From the NCBI GenBank assembly GCA_027532905.1, contig JAPZUA010000002.1, positions 930,001 to 994,000 on the forward strand: DNA of 64,000 bases. Direction: 5' to 3'. A model generated the notes under the pieces. The model saw only the letters and a program-made list of their open reading frames with translations. It was not told the origin of the DNA and made no database searches. The position numbers were made by a program, and so were the translations under genes. Below, piece after piece: positions 1 through 9,536 of this stretch. The stretch comes from Magnetospirillum sp. GTDB lineage: Bacteria > Pseudomonadota > Alphaproteobacteria > CACIAM-22H2. Position 1 is the stretch's first letter; each line of letters begins with the position of its first letter.

Positions 1-237
1 TTTGGGATTCTGCCCACAGCCGAGGGGCAGATGTGGGGATGGGGCGTGGTATATCCGCAACACTGCTAAAATTCAAAATCAGTTGAATCAAAATATTTGG
101 CAAGTTTTAGAGAAAATTAACCAGTGGAGGCTCAATCTATCCGCAGGCGACCTGAGAAAGGTCACCGCAGGATCAGGACCAGAAACCACTTTACGACCTC
201 ATTAACCACCAAATCAGGACCAAAGGAGCCATAACCC
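1..237. other. AT-rich upstream region of the first small gene
   Basis: No convincing gene lies here. Bases about 60-125 are clearly richer in A and T than the rest of the window, as promoters often are in GC-rich genomes. A weak sigma70-like pair (TTGAAT at 83-88, TTTAGA at 106-111, 17 bases apart) can be drawn. The hexamer TTAACC, the CtrA half-site of alphaproteobacteria, occurs at 117-122 and 202-207. A short direct repeat (ATCAGGACCA) occurs at about 172-181 and 213-222. A good ribosome-binding site (AAGGAG, about 223-228) serves the next gene. Confidence 0.35.
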
Positions 238-468
238 ATGTCGTCGCTTTCCCGCCCCGTCATCGACACGCTGCTCGATCTCATCGACAACAAGCTCACG
301 GCGATGGACGTGATCGACCGCGAAGATGCGCGCATCCACTCGGTGCTCGAAAACGCCAAGCGCGAATTGCTGGTCGCCCGCGGCCCCGCTCTGCCGCGCC
401 GCACGCTGCGCCCGCGCAACAGCATCCGTCCCGGCTCGGCCATCATCGAAAACTCGGTCGCGGCCTAA
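238..468 (+). CDS. small conserved-looking hypothetical protein (76 aa)
   Basis: I do not recognise this family. The reading frame starts with ATG about ten bases after a strong AAGGAG site and has the codon use of its neighbours, so it is probably real. The first half is predicted helical and acidic/amphipathic, with Asp, Leu and Ile at heptad-like spacing (residues 5-45). The second half is basic and rich in Arg and Pro (residues 46-70), which would suit contact with nucleic acid or a partner protein. There is no signal peptide, membrane segment or cysteine. It stands alone in front of the dCTP deaminase gene, about 150 bases away. Confidence 0.6.
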   Translation: MSSLSRPVIDTLLDLIDNKLTAMDVIDREDARIHSVLENAKRELLVARGPALPRRTLRPRNSIRPGSAIIENSVAA

Positions 469-615
469 GACTAAGTCGGTTTCGGGCGGGGGCACCTGCC
501 CCCGCTTTTGCCGCCTTTTCCATTCGCCTACATCTCGACGCCGCCTTGGCGTTGAATTAGGTTGTCGGCCCCGTCGCATCGGCAATTCAGCCGAACCGGG
601 GCCGAGGTTCAAGGT

Positions 616-1740
616 TTGAGCAAAAAACGCGTTTCGCCGGTCGGCATTTTGCCGTTCCAGGATTATCGCCGGTTCGTGGCCGATGGCCGCATCGCTGCCC
701 AAACGGCGATCGACGATTCGCAAATCCAGCCTGCCAGCATCGACCTGCGCTTAGGGGCGACGGCCTATCGCGTGGCCGCAGGCTTCATGCCCGGCCCCGA
801 CGCGCTTGTCGCCGACAAGCTCAAGCTCCTCACCATGCATGTACTCGATCTAACGGCCGGTGCCGTGCTCGAGCGCGGTTGTCTCTACATCATCCCGCTG
901 CAGGAATCGCTCGACCTGCCTAAAGACGTCGCGGGAAGCGCCAATCCCAAAAGCACGACCGGGCGGCTCGACATCTTCACGCGCCTGATGTGCGACCGCG
1001 GCCGCGAATTCGAAAAAGTGCCGGCCGGCTACAAGGGCCCGCTCTATCTCGAAGTGAGCCCGCGCACCTTCTCGATCCTGGCGCGCAGCGGCCAGACGCT
1101 GAACCAACTGCGCCTGCGCCGCGGCAATCCGACGATGACGGATGCGGCCCTCGCCGCCCTCGACAAGCGCCTGGGCCTTGTCTACGCGCCCGATTCAAAC
1201 CGCGAGCGTGCGCAGATCGGCCAAGGTCTGTGGATTTCGATCGATCTCGAGGGGGCGGATGGCAGCCGCACGATCGGCTACCGCGCGCGCCACAACGCGC
1301 CCTTGATCGATCTCGCGCGCATCGGGCACTACGACCCCGCCGATTTCTGGGAGGCGCTGCCGCGCACCAAATCGCGCTCGCTGATCCTCAATCCCGACGA
1401 TTTCTACATTCTCGTGAGCCGCGAGAAAATCCGCGTGCCGCACGAATACGCGGCCGAGATGGTGCCGTACGATACCTCGGTCGGCGAGTTCCGCATCCAT
1501 TATGCGGGCTTTTTCGACCCCGGCTTCGGCTATGGGGCCAACGACATCGAGGGAACGCGCGCCGTGCTCGAGGTGCGCTCGCACGACGTGCCGTTCCTGC
1601 TCGAACACGGGCAGATCGTCGGGCGCTTCGCGTTCGAACCGCTGACGCAAACGCCCGACCGCATCTACGGCGTGGATATCGGCTCGAACTACCAGCGCCA
1701 GGGCCTGACGCTGGCCAAACAGTTCAAGCGCGCGCGCTAA
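616..1740 (+). CDS. dcd: 2'-deoxycytidine 5'-triphosphate deaminase, two-domain type
   Basis: The product would deaminate dCTP to dUTP, feeding dTMP synthesis in the cytoplasm. It is the long form of about 370 residues seen in alphaproteobacteria, not the ~190-residue enterobacterial Dcd. It appears to contain two copies of the dUTPase/Dcd jelly-roll fold. The N-terminal half carries QPASIDLRLG and GPLYLEVSPRTF, which include the fold's conserved residues and the likely catalytic Glu. The C-terminal half carries a second copy around FDPGFGYG and AVLEVRSHDVPFLLEHGQ. I placed the start at TTG 616, eight bases after GAGG. A TTG at 562 would add 18 residues that look unrelated to the fold. Its stop overlaps the stop of the convergent GST gene. 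Confidence 0.85.
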   Translation: MSKKRVSPVGILPFQDYRRFVADGRIAAQTAIDDSQIQPASIDLRLGATAYRVAAGFMPGPDALVADKLKLLTMHVLDLTAGAVLERGCLYIIPLQESLDLPKDVAGSANPKSTTGRLDIFTRLMCDRGREFEKVPAGYKGPLYLEVSPRTFSILARSGQTLNQLRLRRGNPTMTDAALAALDKRLGLVYAPDSNRERAQIGQGLWISIDLEGADGSRTIGYRARHNAPLIDLARIGHYDPADFWEALPRTKSRSLILNPDDFYILVSREKIRVPHEYAAEMVPYDTSVGEFRIHYAGFFDPGFGYGANDIEGTRAVLEVRSHDVPFLLEHGQIVGRFAFEPLTQTPDRIYGVDIGSNYQRQGLTLAKQFKRAR

Positions 1741-2351
1741 AACGCCGTTCCTTTGACGACCGCCGGACGTGCTGCGATCGCGTCGTGCCAGCGCTTCACG
1801 TTCGGGAAATCGGCCAGATCGACCTCGTGGTAGGTGTGGCGCGCTACCCACGGGAACGTCGCCATGTCCGCGATGCTGTACTCGGCGCCAGCCAGATGCA
1901 CGCTTTCGCCTAGACGCTTGTCCATGACGCCGTAGAGACGTCGCGTTTCCTTCGAATAACGTTCGATGCCGTAGGGCACTTTTTCGGGCGCGAAGCGGAT
2001 GAAGTGATGCGCCTGGCCGAACATCGGCCCCACCCCGCCCATCTGGAACATGAGCCACTGCAGAACTTCGGCGCGCGCGCGCGGTGCGGTGGGCAGGAAC
2101 TTGCCGGTCTTCTCGGCGAGATAGATCAGGATCGCACCCGATTCGAACACGGGGAGCGGTTTGCCGTCGGCCGCCGCGTGGTCGACGATCGCGGGTATCT
2201 TGCCGTTGGGATTGACCGCAAGAAAAGCGGGCGCGAACTGCTCGCCCTTGCCGATGTCGATTTTGTGGGTCTTGTAGGCAAGCCCGCATTCCTCGAGCAT
2301 GATCGCGACCTTGCGGCCGTTGGGCGTGCTCCAGGTATAGAAGTCGATCAT
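1737..2351 (-). CDS. glutathione S-transferase family protein
   Basis: This is a cytosolic GST of about 204 residues. The N-terminal thioredoxin-like domain starts MIDFYTWSTPNGRK, where the Ser/Thr of STPNG is the usual glutathione-activating position. It continues with NPNGKIPAI (cis-Pro loop) and ESGAILIYLAEK, the glutathione gamma-Glu binding motif. The C-terminal half is the all-helical domain with the N-capping motif ADMATFPW. This pattern resembles the Nu/YfcG-YghU type, which often has disulfide-bond reductase activity. The substrate cannot be read from sequence. The start at 2351 fits the family N-terminus; a longer frame adds an unrelated stretch. It lies 25 bases downstream of the DUF4394 gene on the same strand and may be co-transcribed with it. 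Confidence 0.88.
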   Translation of the reverse strand: MIDFYTWSTPNGRKVAIMLEECGLAYKTHKIDIGKGEQFAPAFLAVNPNGKIPAIVDHAAADGKPLPVFESGAILIYLAEKTGKFLPTAPRARAEVLQWLMFQMGGVGPMFGQAHHFIRFAPEKVPYGIERYSKETRRLYGVMDKRLGESVHLAGAEYSIADMATFPWVARHTYHEVDLADFPNVKRWHDAIAARPAVVKGTAF

Positions 2352-2376
2352 GTGCGAGTCTCCGGTGGGTTGAGGA

Positions 2377-3165
2377 TCAGGGCGGCGAAACGACGGCGAT
2401 GTCCACAATCTTGCGCGAGCCGGCCGCAATCGGGCCGATGTCAGTCATGCGCCCGCTTGCGACGGCAAAGGAGAAAAGGCGATTGGCGACGACGGCAAAC
2501 GACCTATAGACCGTCATGCTTTTGTCGGTGTGGATGTCGGCCGCATCGATACGCGATTCCGCCGGCAAGCCCAAGGGTGCGATCGAATTGAGCGTGCCGG
2601 CATTCGGCGGATCCTGGATCGCATAGAAGCCGTGGCCGGAATCGAAATCGAACAATTGGGTCTGAGTCGTGCCGGCGACCGAATTGAGATAGGCAGCGGC
2701 CGTCACGAGCGGCAGCTTGCCGGCATTTGCATCGCCCTCGGCATAGGCGATGCGCCCGTCGACGGCCGTTTCGCCGGTATCGACATTGACGCGCAGACTC
2801 TGACCCGACGGGCCGATCACGCGCAGGCGATTGGCCTGCGGATTGAAATCGACCACGGCCGATTCGGCGATCTCGAGCGGCACCGACAGGGTCGAAACTT
2901 TTTCGGTCATGCCCGTGCGCGCATCGATGCGGTAGATCCCGCCCGCGGCATCGAGCCCGTAAAGCTTGAGATCGGCCGGGCGCAGATCGATGCCGAGCAG
3001 GCGCGCAGCGGTTGCCTGCACCGCCACCATCGACGTCATGGCTGGATTGGCGGAATCGAACAGCACCAGTTCGTTGCGGTCGGTCAGCGCCACAATATCG
3101 AGCGCTTCGGCGCGCCCGGCACCGAGCGCCAAAGCGCCTGCCAGAATTGCGGCTGCGATCTTCAT
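2377..3165 (-). CDS. secreted DUF4394 domain protein
   Basis: This 262-residue protein has a classical signal peptide (MKIAAAILAGALALGAGRAEA, cleavage near residue 22). The mature part matches the DUF4394 pattern: repeated short beta-strand units such as DIVALTDRNELVLFD, KLYGLDAAGGIYRID and NRLRVIGPSGQSLRV, ending with ADIHTDKSMTVYRSFAVV. DUF4394 proteins are predicted extracytoplasmic beta-propeller-like proteins with no assigned reaction. There are no cysteines and no membrane anchor, so a soluble periplasmic location is likely. It lies between gatB (62 bases upstream on the same strand) and the GST gene. No functional link to either is apparent. Confidence 0.8.
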   Translation of the reverse strand: MKIAAAILAGALALGAGRAEALDIVALTDRNELVLFDSANPAMTSMVAVQATAARLLGIDLRPADLKLYGLDAAGGIYRIDARTGMTEKVSTLSVPLEIAESAVVDFNPQANRLRVIGPSGQSLRVNVDTGETAVDGRIAYAEGDANAGKLPLVTAAAYLNSVAGTTQTQLFDFDSGHGFYAIQDPPNAGTLNSIAPLGLPAESRIDAADIHTDKSMTVYRSFAVVANRLFSFAVASGRMTDIGPIAAGSRKIVDIAVVSPP

Positions 3166-3227
3166 GTGGTCCCCCCAGGGTTGCGGTTGAAGATACGCGA
3201 AAACTACGCCCCGGCGGCGTTGCCGGA

Positions 3228-4682
3228 TCAGCCCGAAAGTTTAGCCTTGAGGATTTCGTTGACCTTGGCCGGGTTGGCCTTGCCGCCCGTCCCCTTCATG
3301 ACCTGGCCCACGAACCAGCCGAACAACGTCGTCTTGCCCGCCCGATACTCGTCCACCTTGGCTGCGTTTTCCGCCATCACCTTGGCGATCGCAGCATCGA
3401 TGGCGCCGGTATCCGTAACCTGCACAAGGCCCTTTTCCGCAACGATGCTGGCCGCATCCTTGCCGGTCTCGACCATGAACTGGAACACGTCCTTGGCGAT
3501 GCGCCCCGAAATCGTCTCGTTTTCGATGAGATCGAGGAGCCCCGCGAGGTTCTTCGCGCCGACGGGCGAATTGGTTACGTCCACGCCCTTTTTGTTCAGC
3601 GCCCCGAACAGTTCGACGATGACCCAATTGGCCGCGAGCTTGGGGTCCTTGCGGCCCTTGGCGACGGTTTCGAAGAAATCGGCCTGTTCCTGCTCGGCCA
3701 CCAGCACGCCCGCATCGTACGGGCTGAGCTTGTAGGCATCGACAAAGCGCGCCTTTTTGGCATCAGGCAACTCCGGCATCGACGCTTTGATGCGCGCGAT
3801 CGCCTTGGGATCGAGGATCAAGGGCAGCAGATCGGGGTCGGGGAAATAGCGGTAGTCGTGCGCATGTTCCTTCGAGCGCATCGAGCGTGTGACGCCGCGC
3901 GCCACGTCCCACAGGCGCGTTTCCTGGCGGATGGATTCGCCCGCCTCCAGCGCTTCGACCTGACGGTTGGCTTCGTATTCGATCGCCTGCATCACATGGC
4001 GGATCGAATTGACGTTCTTGATCTCGTTGCGCGTGCCGAACTCGGTAACGCCCACTTTGCGCACCGAAACGTTGGCGTCGCACCGCATCGAGCCTTCTTC
4101 CATGTTGCCGTCGCAGGTCCCGAGATAGCGCAGGATCGCGCGCAGCTTCTTGAGATAGGCCCCCGCCTCTTCGGGCGAGCGGATGTCCGGCTCCGACACG
4201 ATCTCCATCAGCGCCACACCGGAGCGGTTGAGGTCGATATAGCTCTTGGTCGGGCTCTGGTCGTGCATCGATTTGCCGGCGTCCTGCTCGAGATGCAGGC
4301 GCGTGACGCCGATCGTCTTGGTGGTGTCGCCCGGCAGGTCGATCACGAGCCGTCCGCCCGACACGATGGGGCGCGTGTACTGGCTGATCTGATAGCCCTG
4401 CGGCAGGTCGGCGTAGAAATAGTTTTTGCGATCGAACACCGACACTTCGTTGACCGTGGCCTCGATGCCGAGGCCAGTCTTGATTGCCTGTTCGACAACA
4501 TAGCCGTTGATGACCGGCAGCATGCCTGGAAACGCCGCATCGACGAGGCTCACCTGCGCATTCGGCTCGCCGCCATACGTAGCCGAAGCGCCCGAAAACA
4601 GCTTCGACTGCGAGACGACCTGCGCATGGACTTCGAGGCCCACGACGATTTCCCAAGAACCCGTTTTGCCTTCGATGATCAT
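3228..4682 (-). CDS. gatB: Asp-tRNA(Asn)/Glu-tRNA(Gln) amidotransferase subunit B
   Basis: GatB is the tRNA-binding kinase subunit of the GatCAB amidotransferase. It phosphorylates the side chain of misacylated Glu-tRNA(Gln) or Asp-tRNA(Asn) and receives ammonia from GatA. The 484-residue frame has the family start ([13 protein letters not shown]), the cradle-domain motifs [23 protein letters not shown]-like [24 protein letters not shown], and the C-terminal YqeY-like tail ending [10 protein letters not shown]. It begins four bases after the gatA stop, so gatC, gatA and gatB form one operon. The complex implies that the organism makes at least Gln-tRNA, and possibly Asn-tRNA, by the indirect route. 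Confidence 0.97.
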   Translation of the reverse strand: MIIEGKTGSWEIVVGLEVHAQVVSQSKLFSGASATYGGEPNAQVSLVDAAFPGMLPVINGYVVEQAIKTGLGIEATVNEVSVFDRKNYFYADLPQGYQISQYTRPIVSGGRLVIDLPGDTTKTIGVTRLHLEQDAGKSMHDQSPTKSYIDLNRSGVALMEIVSEPDIRSPEEAGAYLKKLRAILRYLGTCDGNMEEGSMRCDANVSVRKVGVTEFGTRNEIKNVNSIRHVMQAIEYEANRQVEALEAGESIRQETRLWDVARGVTRSMRSKEHAHDYRYFPDPDLLPLILDPKAIARIKASMPELPDAKKARFVDAYKLSPYDAGVLVAEQEQADFFETVAKGRKDPKLAANWVIVELFGALNKKGVDVTNSPVGAKNLAGLLDLIENETISGRIAKDVFQFMVETGKDAASIVAEKGLVQVTDTGAIDAAIAKVMAENAAKVDEYRAGKTTLFGWFVGQVMKGTGGKANPAKVNEILKAKLSG

Positions 4683-4686
4683 CGTC

Positions 4687-6150
4687 TTACGCTCCCGGCC
4701 GCGCTTTGAAATTTGCGGCCGTCTCAAGCACGCCGCCCACACGGAACAAGGTCGGCTCGTCGAACGGCTTGCCGATCAGTTGCAGGCCCAGCGGCAACCC
4801 CTCGCCCGACAGACCGGCCGGAACCGACATGCCCGGCAACCCCGCAAGATTGACCGGCACCGTGAACACGTCGTTCAAATACATCGCGATCGGATCGTCG
4901 GCCTTGTCGCCGATGCCGAAGGCAGCCGACGGTGCGGTCGGCGTCAAGATCACGTCGCATTTCTTCCAGGCTTCCTGGAAGTCCTGGAAGATCAGCGTGC
5001 GGACCTTCTGCGCCTTCAGATAATAGGCGTCGTAATAGCCCGCCGACAGCACATAGGTGCCGATCAGAATGCGGCGCCGCACCTCGGCGCCGAAACCGGC
5101 TGCGCGCGTATTCTCGTACATCTCGTCGAGGGTGTTGCCGGGCACGCGCAGCCCGTAGCGCACGCCGTCGTAGCGCGCGAGGTTCGACGACGCTTCGGCG
5201 GGGGCAATGATGTAGTAGGTCGGCAGCGCGTATTTGGTGTGCGGCAGCGAAATCTCGACGGGCTCGGCACCCGCCGTCTTCATCCAATCGATGCCCTGCT
5301 GCCAGAGCTTTTCGATTTCCGCCGGCATGCCGTCGACGCGATATTCCTTCGGGATGCCGAAGCGCAAGCCGCGAATGTCGCCGGTCATGGCCGCTTCGTA
5401 ATTCGGCACCGGCAGCGGCACCGAGGTCGAATCCTTGGCATCGTGCCCGGCCATCGCCCCCAGCATGATCGCGGCATCGCGCACGTCGCGCGTCATCGGC
5501 CCCGCCTGGTCGAGCGACGAGGCGAACGCGACAATTCCCCAGCGCGAGCAGCGGCCGTAGGTCGGCTTGATGCCGACAATGCCGGTGAAACTCGCGGGCT
5601 GGCGGATCGAACCACCTGTGTCCGTACCCGTCGCACCCGCCACGATGTGAGCGGCAACCGACGCGGCCGAGCCGCCCGACGAACCGCCGGGAACAAGATC
5701 CTTGCCGTCTTTGCGCTTCCATGGGTTCTTCACGGGCCCGAAATAGCTCGTGATATTGGCCGAGCCCATCGCGAACTCGTCGAGATTGAGCTTGCCCAAC
5801 ATGACAGCACCCGCATCGAACAGATTCTGCGACACGGTCGATTCGTAGGGCGGCTTGAAGCCTTCAAGAATGTGGCTGCCGGCCGTGGTCTGCACGTCCT
5901 TGGTGCAGAACAGATCCTTGATGCCGAGCGGCACGCCCTCGAGCGCGCCGCCCTCGCCTTTGGCAAGCTTGGCGTCGGCGCTTGCGGCTTGTGCAAGCGC
6001 TACATCCGGCGTTTCGAGGATGAAGGCGTTGAGCGCGCGCTGCTTTTCCATCGCGGCCAAATAGGTGTCGGCCACTTCGCGCGCCGAGAATTTGCGCGCC
6101 TTCAAACCATCGCGAAGCTGGGCAATCGTCAGATCATTGAGCGCGCTCAT
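4687..6150 (-). CDS. gatA: Asp-tRNA(Asn)/Glu-tRNA(Gln) amidotransferase subunit A
   Basis: GatA is the glutaminase subunit of GatCAB and belongs to the amidase-signature family. It hydrolyses glutamine and channels ammonia to GatB. The 487-residue protein is of normal length. The Ser-cisSer-Lys triad is visible: Lys in PLGIKDLF (about residue 80), and the two serines in the Gly/Ser-rich stretch [14 protein letters not shown] (about residues 150-165), followed by [14 protein letters not shown]. Its ATG shares one base with the gatC stop (TAATG), which indicates translational coupling. All catalytic positions look intact. Confidence 0.97.
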   Translation of the reverse strand: MSALNDLTIAQLRDGLKARKFSAREVADTYLAAMEKQRALNAFILETPDVALAQAASADAKLAKGEGGALEGVPLGIKDLFCTKDVQTTAGSHILEGFKPPYESTVSQNLFDAGAVMLGKLNLDEFAMGSANITSYFGPVKNPWKRKDGKDLVPGGSSGGSAASVAAHIVAGATGTDTGGSIRQPASFTGIVGIKPTYGRCSRWGIVAFASSLDQAGPMTRDVRDAAIMLGAMAGHDAKDSTSVPLPVPNYEAAMTGDIRGLRFGIPKEYRVDGMPAEIEKLWQQGIDWMKTAGAEPVEISLPHTKYALPTYYIIAPAEASSNLARYDGVRYGLRVPGNTLDEMYENTRAAGFGAEVRRRILIGTYVLSAGYYDAYYLKAQKVRTLIFQDFQEAWKKCDVILTPTAPSAAFGIGDKADDPIAMYLNDVFTVPVNLAGLPGMSVPAGLSGEGLPLGLQLIGKPFDEPTLFRVGGVLETAANFKARPGA

Positions 6151-6461
6151 TATTCGACCACCTTCGGCACGGTGAAAAAGCCGCCCATTTCCTCGGTCGT
6201 CGAGACGCGTACGGGCTCGGTTGCGTTGGCGAGGATCTTGTTGGGATAGCCGCCGTCGGTGACTTGGTCCGCACGCTGCGGCATGACCATTTCGACCGTC
6301 GACGTCATCGGCTCGACGGCCGACGTATCGAGCGTTTTGAGCTGCTCGACCCAGTCGAGAATTGTGTTGAGCTCGCCTGCGATGCGCACCTGTTCGTCGG
6401 GTGCGATCTTGATGCGCGCCAATGTGGCAATGCGGGCAACGGTAGCCGGATCGAGCGACAT
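6150..6461 (-). CDS. gatC: Asp-tRNA(Asn)/Glu-tRNA(Gln) amidotransferase subunit C
   Basis: GatC is the small (103 aa) assembly factor that wraps around the GatA-GatB interface. The family pattern is clear: [16 protein letters not shown] at the start, [11 protein letters not shown] in the helix, and the C-terminal LRAD-like segment ([21 protein letters not shown]) that ends near [12 protein letters not shown] chose the ATG at 6461 because it gives the family N-terminus. Longer in-frame starts would run into the divergent ruvX gene. It is the first gene of gatCAB; its promoter must lie within about 65 bases of the ruvX start. Confidence 0.95.
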   Translation of the reverse strand: MSLDPATVARIATLARIKIAPDEQVRIAGELNTILDWVEQLKTLDTSAVEPMTSTVEMVMPQRADQVTDGGYPNKILANATEPVRVSTTEEMGGFFTVPKVVE

Positions 6462-6525
6462 GCTGTATGTCTCGCTTTGGGCCTTGAAAAGATGGTGAAA
6501 ACGGGCCGGGAAGCTAACACTCGAC

Positions 6526-6996
6526 ATGCCGATCCGCAACCCCAGCGACCTGTTGGCCGAACTGCCGGAAAAGACCTGTCTTTTGGGCCTCGATCCCGGC
6601 GAGAAAACCATCGGCCTTGCCGTTTCGGACCCGAATCTGACCATCGCCTCGCCGCTCGAAACGATCGAACGCGCGCGCAAGGCGAGCGCCGACTATGCCC
6701 GCATCGCCGAGGTCGCACTCGTGCGCAAAGTCGGCGGCTTCGTCGTCGGCATGCCGACCAATATGGACGGCTCGCTGGGGCCCCGCGCACAATCGGCTCG
6801 CGCGTTTGCGCGCAATCTCGTGGCGCGCATCGACCTGCCGCTGGTCTTTTGGGACGAGCGAATGTCGACGCAAGCCGTCACGCGCACGCTGATCGAAGCT
6901 GACATGAGCCGCGCCAAGCGTGCGGCTGTCGTCGACAAAATGGCGGCCGCGTTCATCCTGCAAGGTTTCCTCGACTGGATCCGGATCGGGCGATGA
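6526..6996 (+). CDS. ruvX: RuvX/YqgF family resolvase-like nuclease
   Basis: This 156-residue protein is of the YqgF/RuvX family, which has an RNase H-like fold. Members act on Holliday junctions or in maturation of the 5' end of 16S rRNA. The conserved motifs are present: LGLDPGEKTIGLAVSD with the first catalytic Asp, VVGMPTNMDGSLGPRAQ (the GxPxxxxG loop), PLVFWDERMST with a Glu/Arg pair, and DKMAAAFILQGFLD with the last Asp. It is divergent from gatC and its stop overlaps the ATG of the next gene (ATGA), so the two are probably co-translated. Confidence 0.9.
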   Translation: MPIRNPSDLLAELPEKTCLLGLDPGEKTIGLAVSDPNLTIASPLETIERARKASADYARIAEVALVRKVGGFVVGMPTNMDGSLGPRAQSARAFARNLVARIDLPLVFWDERMSTQAVTRTLIEADMSRAKRAAVVDKMAAAFILQGFLDWIRIGR

Positions 6997-7913
6997 GTGC
7001 GGTTCTGGCCGCCATCGCCCCGATCTTCGGTCTAATCGCTCTTGGCTGGCTGCTCAAACGCACTTTGTTTCCGAGCCCCGATTTTTGGGTGCCGATCGAA
7101 AAACTGACCTATACCGTGCTGTTTCCTGCCCTGCTGATCGCCTCGATCGCCACGGCACGATTGGAGGGGCCCGCCACGCTGCGCTTGATCGCGGCGGCAC
7201 TCGGCACCCTTGCCGCAATCGCAACCCTGATGTTTTTGCTGCGGCGTGTGCTCGGGCTCGACGGACCGGCTTTCACCTCTGTGCTGCAAGGCAGCATTCG
7301 CTTCAACACCTACATCGCCCTTGCCGGTGCGGCCGGTCTCTACGGCACACGCGGTTTGGCCGAAATCGCGATCGTGCTGGCGGTCGCTATCCCGTTCGTA
7401 AACGCAATCAGCATCTATGCGTTGAGCGCCTACGGTGCCCGCGACGGAGACGCCAACGAAGCCGCCAGTCCGTGGCGCGAGCTTGTACGAAATCCATTGA
7501 TCGTAAGCTCGGCTGTGGGGCTGCTGCTGGCGATCGCCGAGCTGCCGCTGCCGGCCTTCGCGAGTGCAATGCTCGACATTCTCGGGCGCGGCTCTCTGTC
7601 GCTGGGTTTGCTCACGGTCGGGGCGGGTCTCGTCATCAGCAATATCGGCCGGCAAATGCGCGGTGTGGCGATCGCGTCGATAGCCAAGCTTGCGCTTGCG
7701 CCGCTCTTGGCCTTTGCCGCCGCGCGATATTTTGAGCTCGCCCCAATGTCGGCGGGCATTCTCGTGCTGTTTGCAGCGCAACCCACCGCGACGACCGCAT
7801 ATATCCTGGCGCGGCGCCTCGGCGGCAACGGCGAACTGATGGCCGCAATAATCGCTTTGCAGACGCTGCTTGCGGCATTGACCCTGCCGCTTGCGGTCGC
7901 GTATCTGATGTAG
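6993..7913 (+). CDS. AEC (auxin efflux carrier) family transporter
   Basis: This 306-residue integral membrane protein has about ten hydrophobic segments with an internal repeat, the AEC/PIN-like layout also seen in bacterial malonate and organic-acid transporters. Family-like motifs include APIFGLIALGWLLKR at the start, GSIRFNTYIALA (with the conserved Arg-Phe-Asn) near residue 105, and FAAQPTATTAYILARRLGGN near residue 260, the conserved P-x-A region of the second repeat. Substrate and direction of transport cannot be inferred. Its ATG overlaps the ruvX stop. Confidence 0.85.
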   Translation: MSAVLAAIAPIFGLIALGWLLKRTLFPSPDFWVPIEKLTYTVLFPALLIASIATARLEGPATLRLIAAALGTLAAIATLMFLLRRVLGLDGPAFTSVLQGSIRFNTYIALAGAAGLYGTRGLAEIAIVLAVAIPFVNAISIYALSAYGARDGDANEAASPWRELVRNPLIVSSAVGLLLAIAELPLPAFASAMLDILGRGSLSLGLLTVGAGLVISNIGRQMRGVAIASIAKLALAPLLAFAAARYFELAPMSAGILVLFAAQPTATTAYILARRLGGNGELMAAIIALQTLLAALTLPLAVAYLM

Positions 7914-7952
7914 GGGCATAGCCCACTCCGCCTGCAAGGATCGAAGCGCCGC

Positions 7953-9536
7953 ATGGAACTGCTGGAAATCGTTTTGGGCATGCTGGTCGTGGCGGTGGTG
8001 CTGGCGCGGTTTTCGGAAACGCTGCGCGTGCCCTACGCCGTGCTGCTCGTCGTCGCGGGCATGGCGCTCGCCTTCGTGCCGGGCTTGCCGACCGTCGATT
8101 TCGATCCGCAGCTCATCATGGCGCTGTTCTTGCCGCCGTTGCTGTTTTCGTCGGCCTACTTCACGTCGTGGCGCGACTTTAAACTCTACCTGCGGCCGAT
8201 CTTGAGCCTCGCGATTGGGCTTGTACTGGCGACCACACTCGGTGTGGGCATCGCGCTGAAACTGCTGCTGCCCGAGGTGCCGTGGGCGGTGGCGTTCCTG
8301 CTCGGCGCCATCGTGTCGCCGCCCGACGCGGTTGCGGCCGCTGCGATCATGGAAAAGCTGCGCCTGCCCAAGCGTATTGTGGCCATCCTCGAAGGCGAAA
8401 GCCTCGTCAACGACGCAACGGGCCTCGTTCTCTACAAATTCGCATTGGCGGCGGCCTTGTCCGGCATGTTCTCGGCGGTCGAAGCCGCGGGAACTTTCGT
8501 GATCTACGCGGTCGGTGGTTGCGGTATTGGCTATGCGGTCGGCCTCATCGCCGTGTGGACGCTCAAGCGCTTGCACGAAACCCAGCTACAGATCGCCTTC
8601 ACCTTCATCGTACCGTTCGTGGCGTACCTTGCCGGCGAAAACGTACATGTGTCGGGCGTGCTCGCGGTCGTGGTGGCGGGCCTCGTCGTCGGTTGGCACG
8701 CGCCGGAGTTCTTTACGGCCGAAGCGCGTATCCAGGGGCAGACCGTCTGGGCGTCCGTCGTGTTCGTGCTCAACGCGCTCGTATTCATTCTGATCGGGCT
8801 GCAGCTCGACGGGATCGCCGAGCGCCTTGCCGCCTATTCGGGTTCGCATTTGCTGTGGTTGGCGACGTGCGTTTCGGCGGCCGCGATCGCAATCCGGATG
8901 ATTTGGGTCTTCCCCAATACGTATCTGCCGATGCTGTCGGCATCCATCCGGCAGCAGGAAGGCGGTGTCCCGCCTGTCGGTTGGGTGGTCATCGTCGGCT
9001 GGACCGGGATGCGCGGCGTTGTGAGCCTCGCCGCTGCCCTCGCGATTCCGCAGACCATGGCCGATGGATCTGCCTTCCCGGCCCGCGATCTCGTGGTGTT
9101 TCTGTCGTTTGCGGTGATCTTCTCGACGCTCGTCGTGCAGGGAACCACTTTAGGCCCGCTGATCCGCTGGCTCGGCGTGGGCGGCGACCGCAATTTCGAG
9201 CGCGAAGAAGAGTCTGCGCGGCGCAAACTTGCGCACGCCGCCTTGGTCGAGATCGACCGGCTCGCGGCCGAGGACATGGTGGCGATGGAAGTCGCCCCCA
9301 ATCTGCGTCGGGGCTACGAAGCGCGCTTGCGCGCCGAGAAACCGACCCAGCACGACCGCGAACTCGACGCGGCCCGCCGCCAGGCTCGCCGCGTGCGTCT
9401 CGCCGTCGTTGCGGCCGAACGGCGACGCCTGCTCAAGCTGCGGCGCGAGCGCGAAATCGGCGACGACGTGCTGCACAAGCTGATGCGCGAGGTTGATCTC
9501 GAAGAAATGCGGCTTTCGAATCGCAGTCAGGATTAG
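7953..9536 (+). CDS. Na+/H+ antiporter, CPA1 (NhaP-like) family
   Basis: This 527-residue inner-membrane antiporter would exchange Na+ or K+ for protons. The N-terminal ~410 residues contain about twelve membrane segments. The ion-binding region is GAIVSPPDAVAAAAIM (about residues 110-125), followed by LEGESLVNDATGLVLYK, the paired motif typical of CPA1 antiporters. [17 protein letters not shown] near residue 350 is the conserved Arg-containing helix. The C-terminal ~115 residues are charged, Arg/Glu-rich and helical, a cytoplasmic regulatory tail. It starts 39 bases after the AEC gene, with an AAGGA site upstream. The stop overlaps the stop of the convergent TauE gene. Confidence 0.92.
   Translation: MELLEIVLGMLVVAVVLARFSETLRVPYAVLLVVAGMALAFVPGLPTVDFDPQLIMALFLPPLLFSSAYFTSWRDFKLYLRPILSLAIGLVLATTLGVGIALKLLLPEVPWAVAFLLGAIVSPPDAVAAAAIMEKLRLPKRIVAILEGESLVNDATGLVLYKFALAAALSGMFSAVEAAGTFVIYAVGGCGIGYAVGLIAVWTLKRLHETQLQIAFTFIVPFVAYLAGENVHVSGVLAVVVAGLVVGWHAPEFFTAEARIQGQTVWASVVFVLNALVFILIGLQLDGIAERLAAYSGSHLLWLATCVSAAAIAIRMIWVFPNTYLPMLSASIRQQEGGVPPVGWVVIVGWTGMRGVVSLAAALAIPQTMADGSAFPARDLVVFLSFAVIFSTLVVQGTTLGPLIRWLGVGGDRNFEREEESARRKLAHAALVEIDRLAAEDMVAMEVAPNLRRGYEARLRAEKPTQHDRELDAARRQARRVRLAVVAAERRRLLKLRREREIGDDVLHKLMREVDLEEMRLSNRSQD

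Noticed and set aside
2-205. A 67-codon frame at the left end
   Set aside because: It lies in AT-rich, promoter-like DNA, has no ribosome-binding site that can be seen, and shows codon use unlike the neighbours.
3012-4709. A 565-codon open frame on the plus strand opposite gatB
   Set aside because: It is antisense to a certain gene. Its product is rich in Arg, His and Ala with no motif, as expected from GC-rich codon bias.
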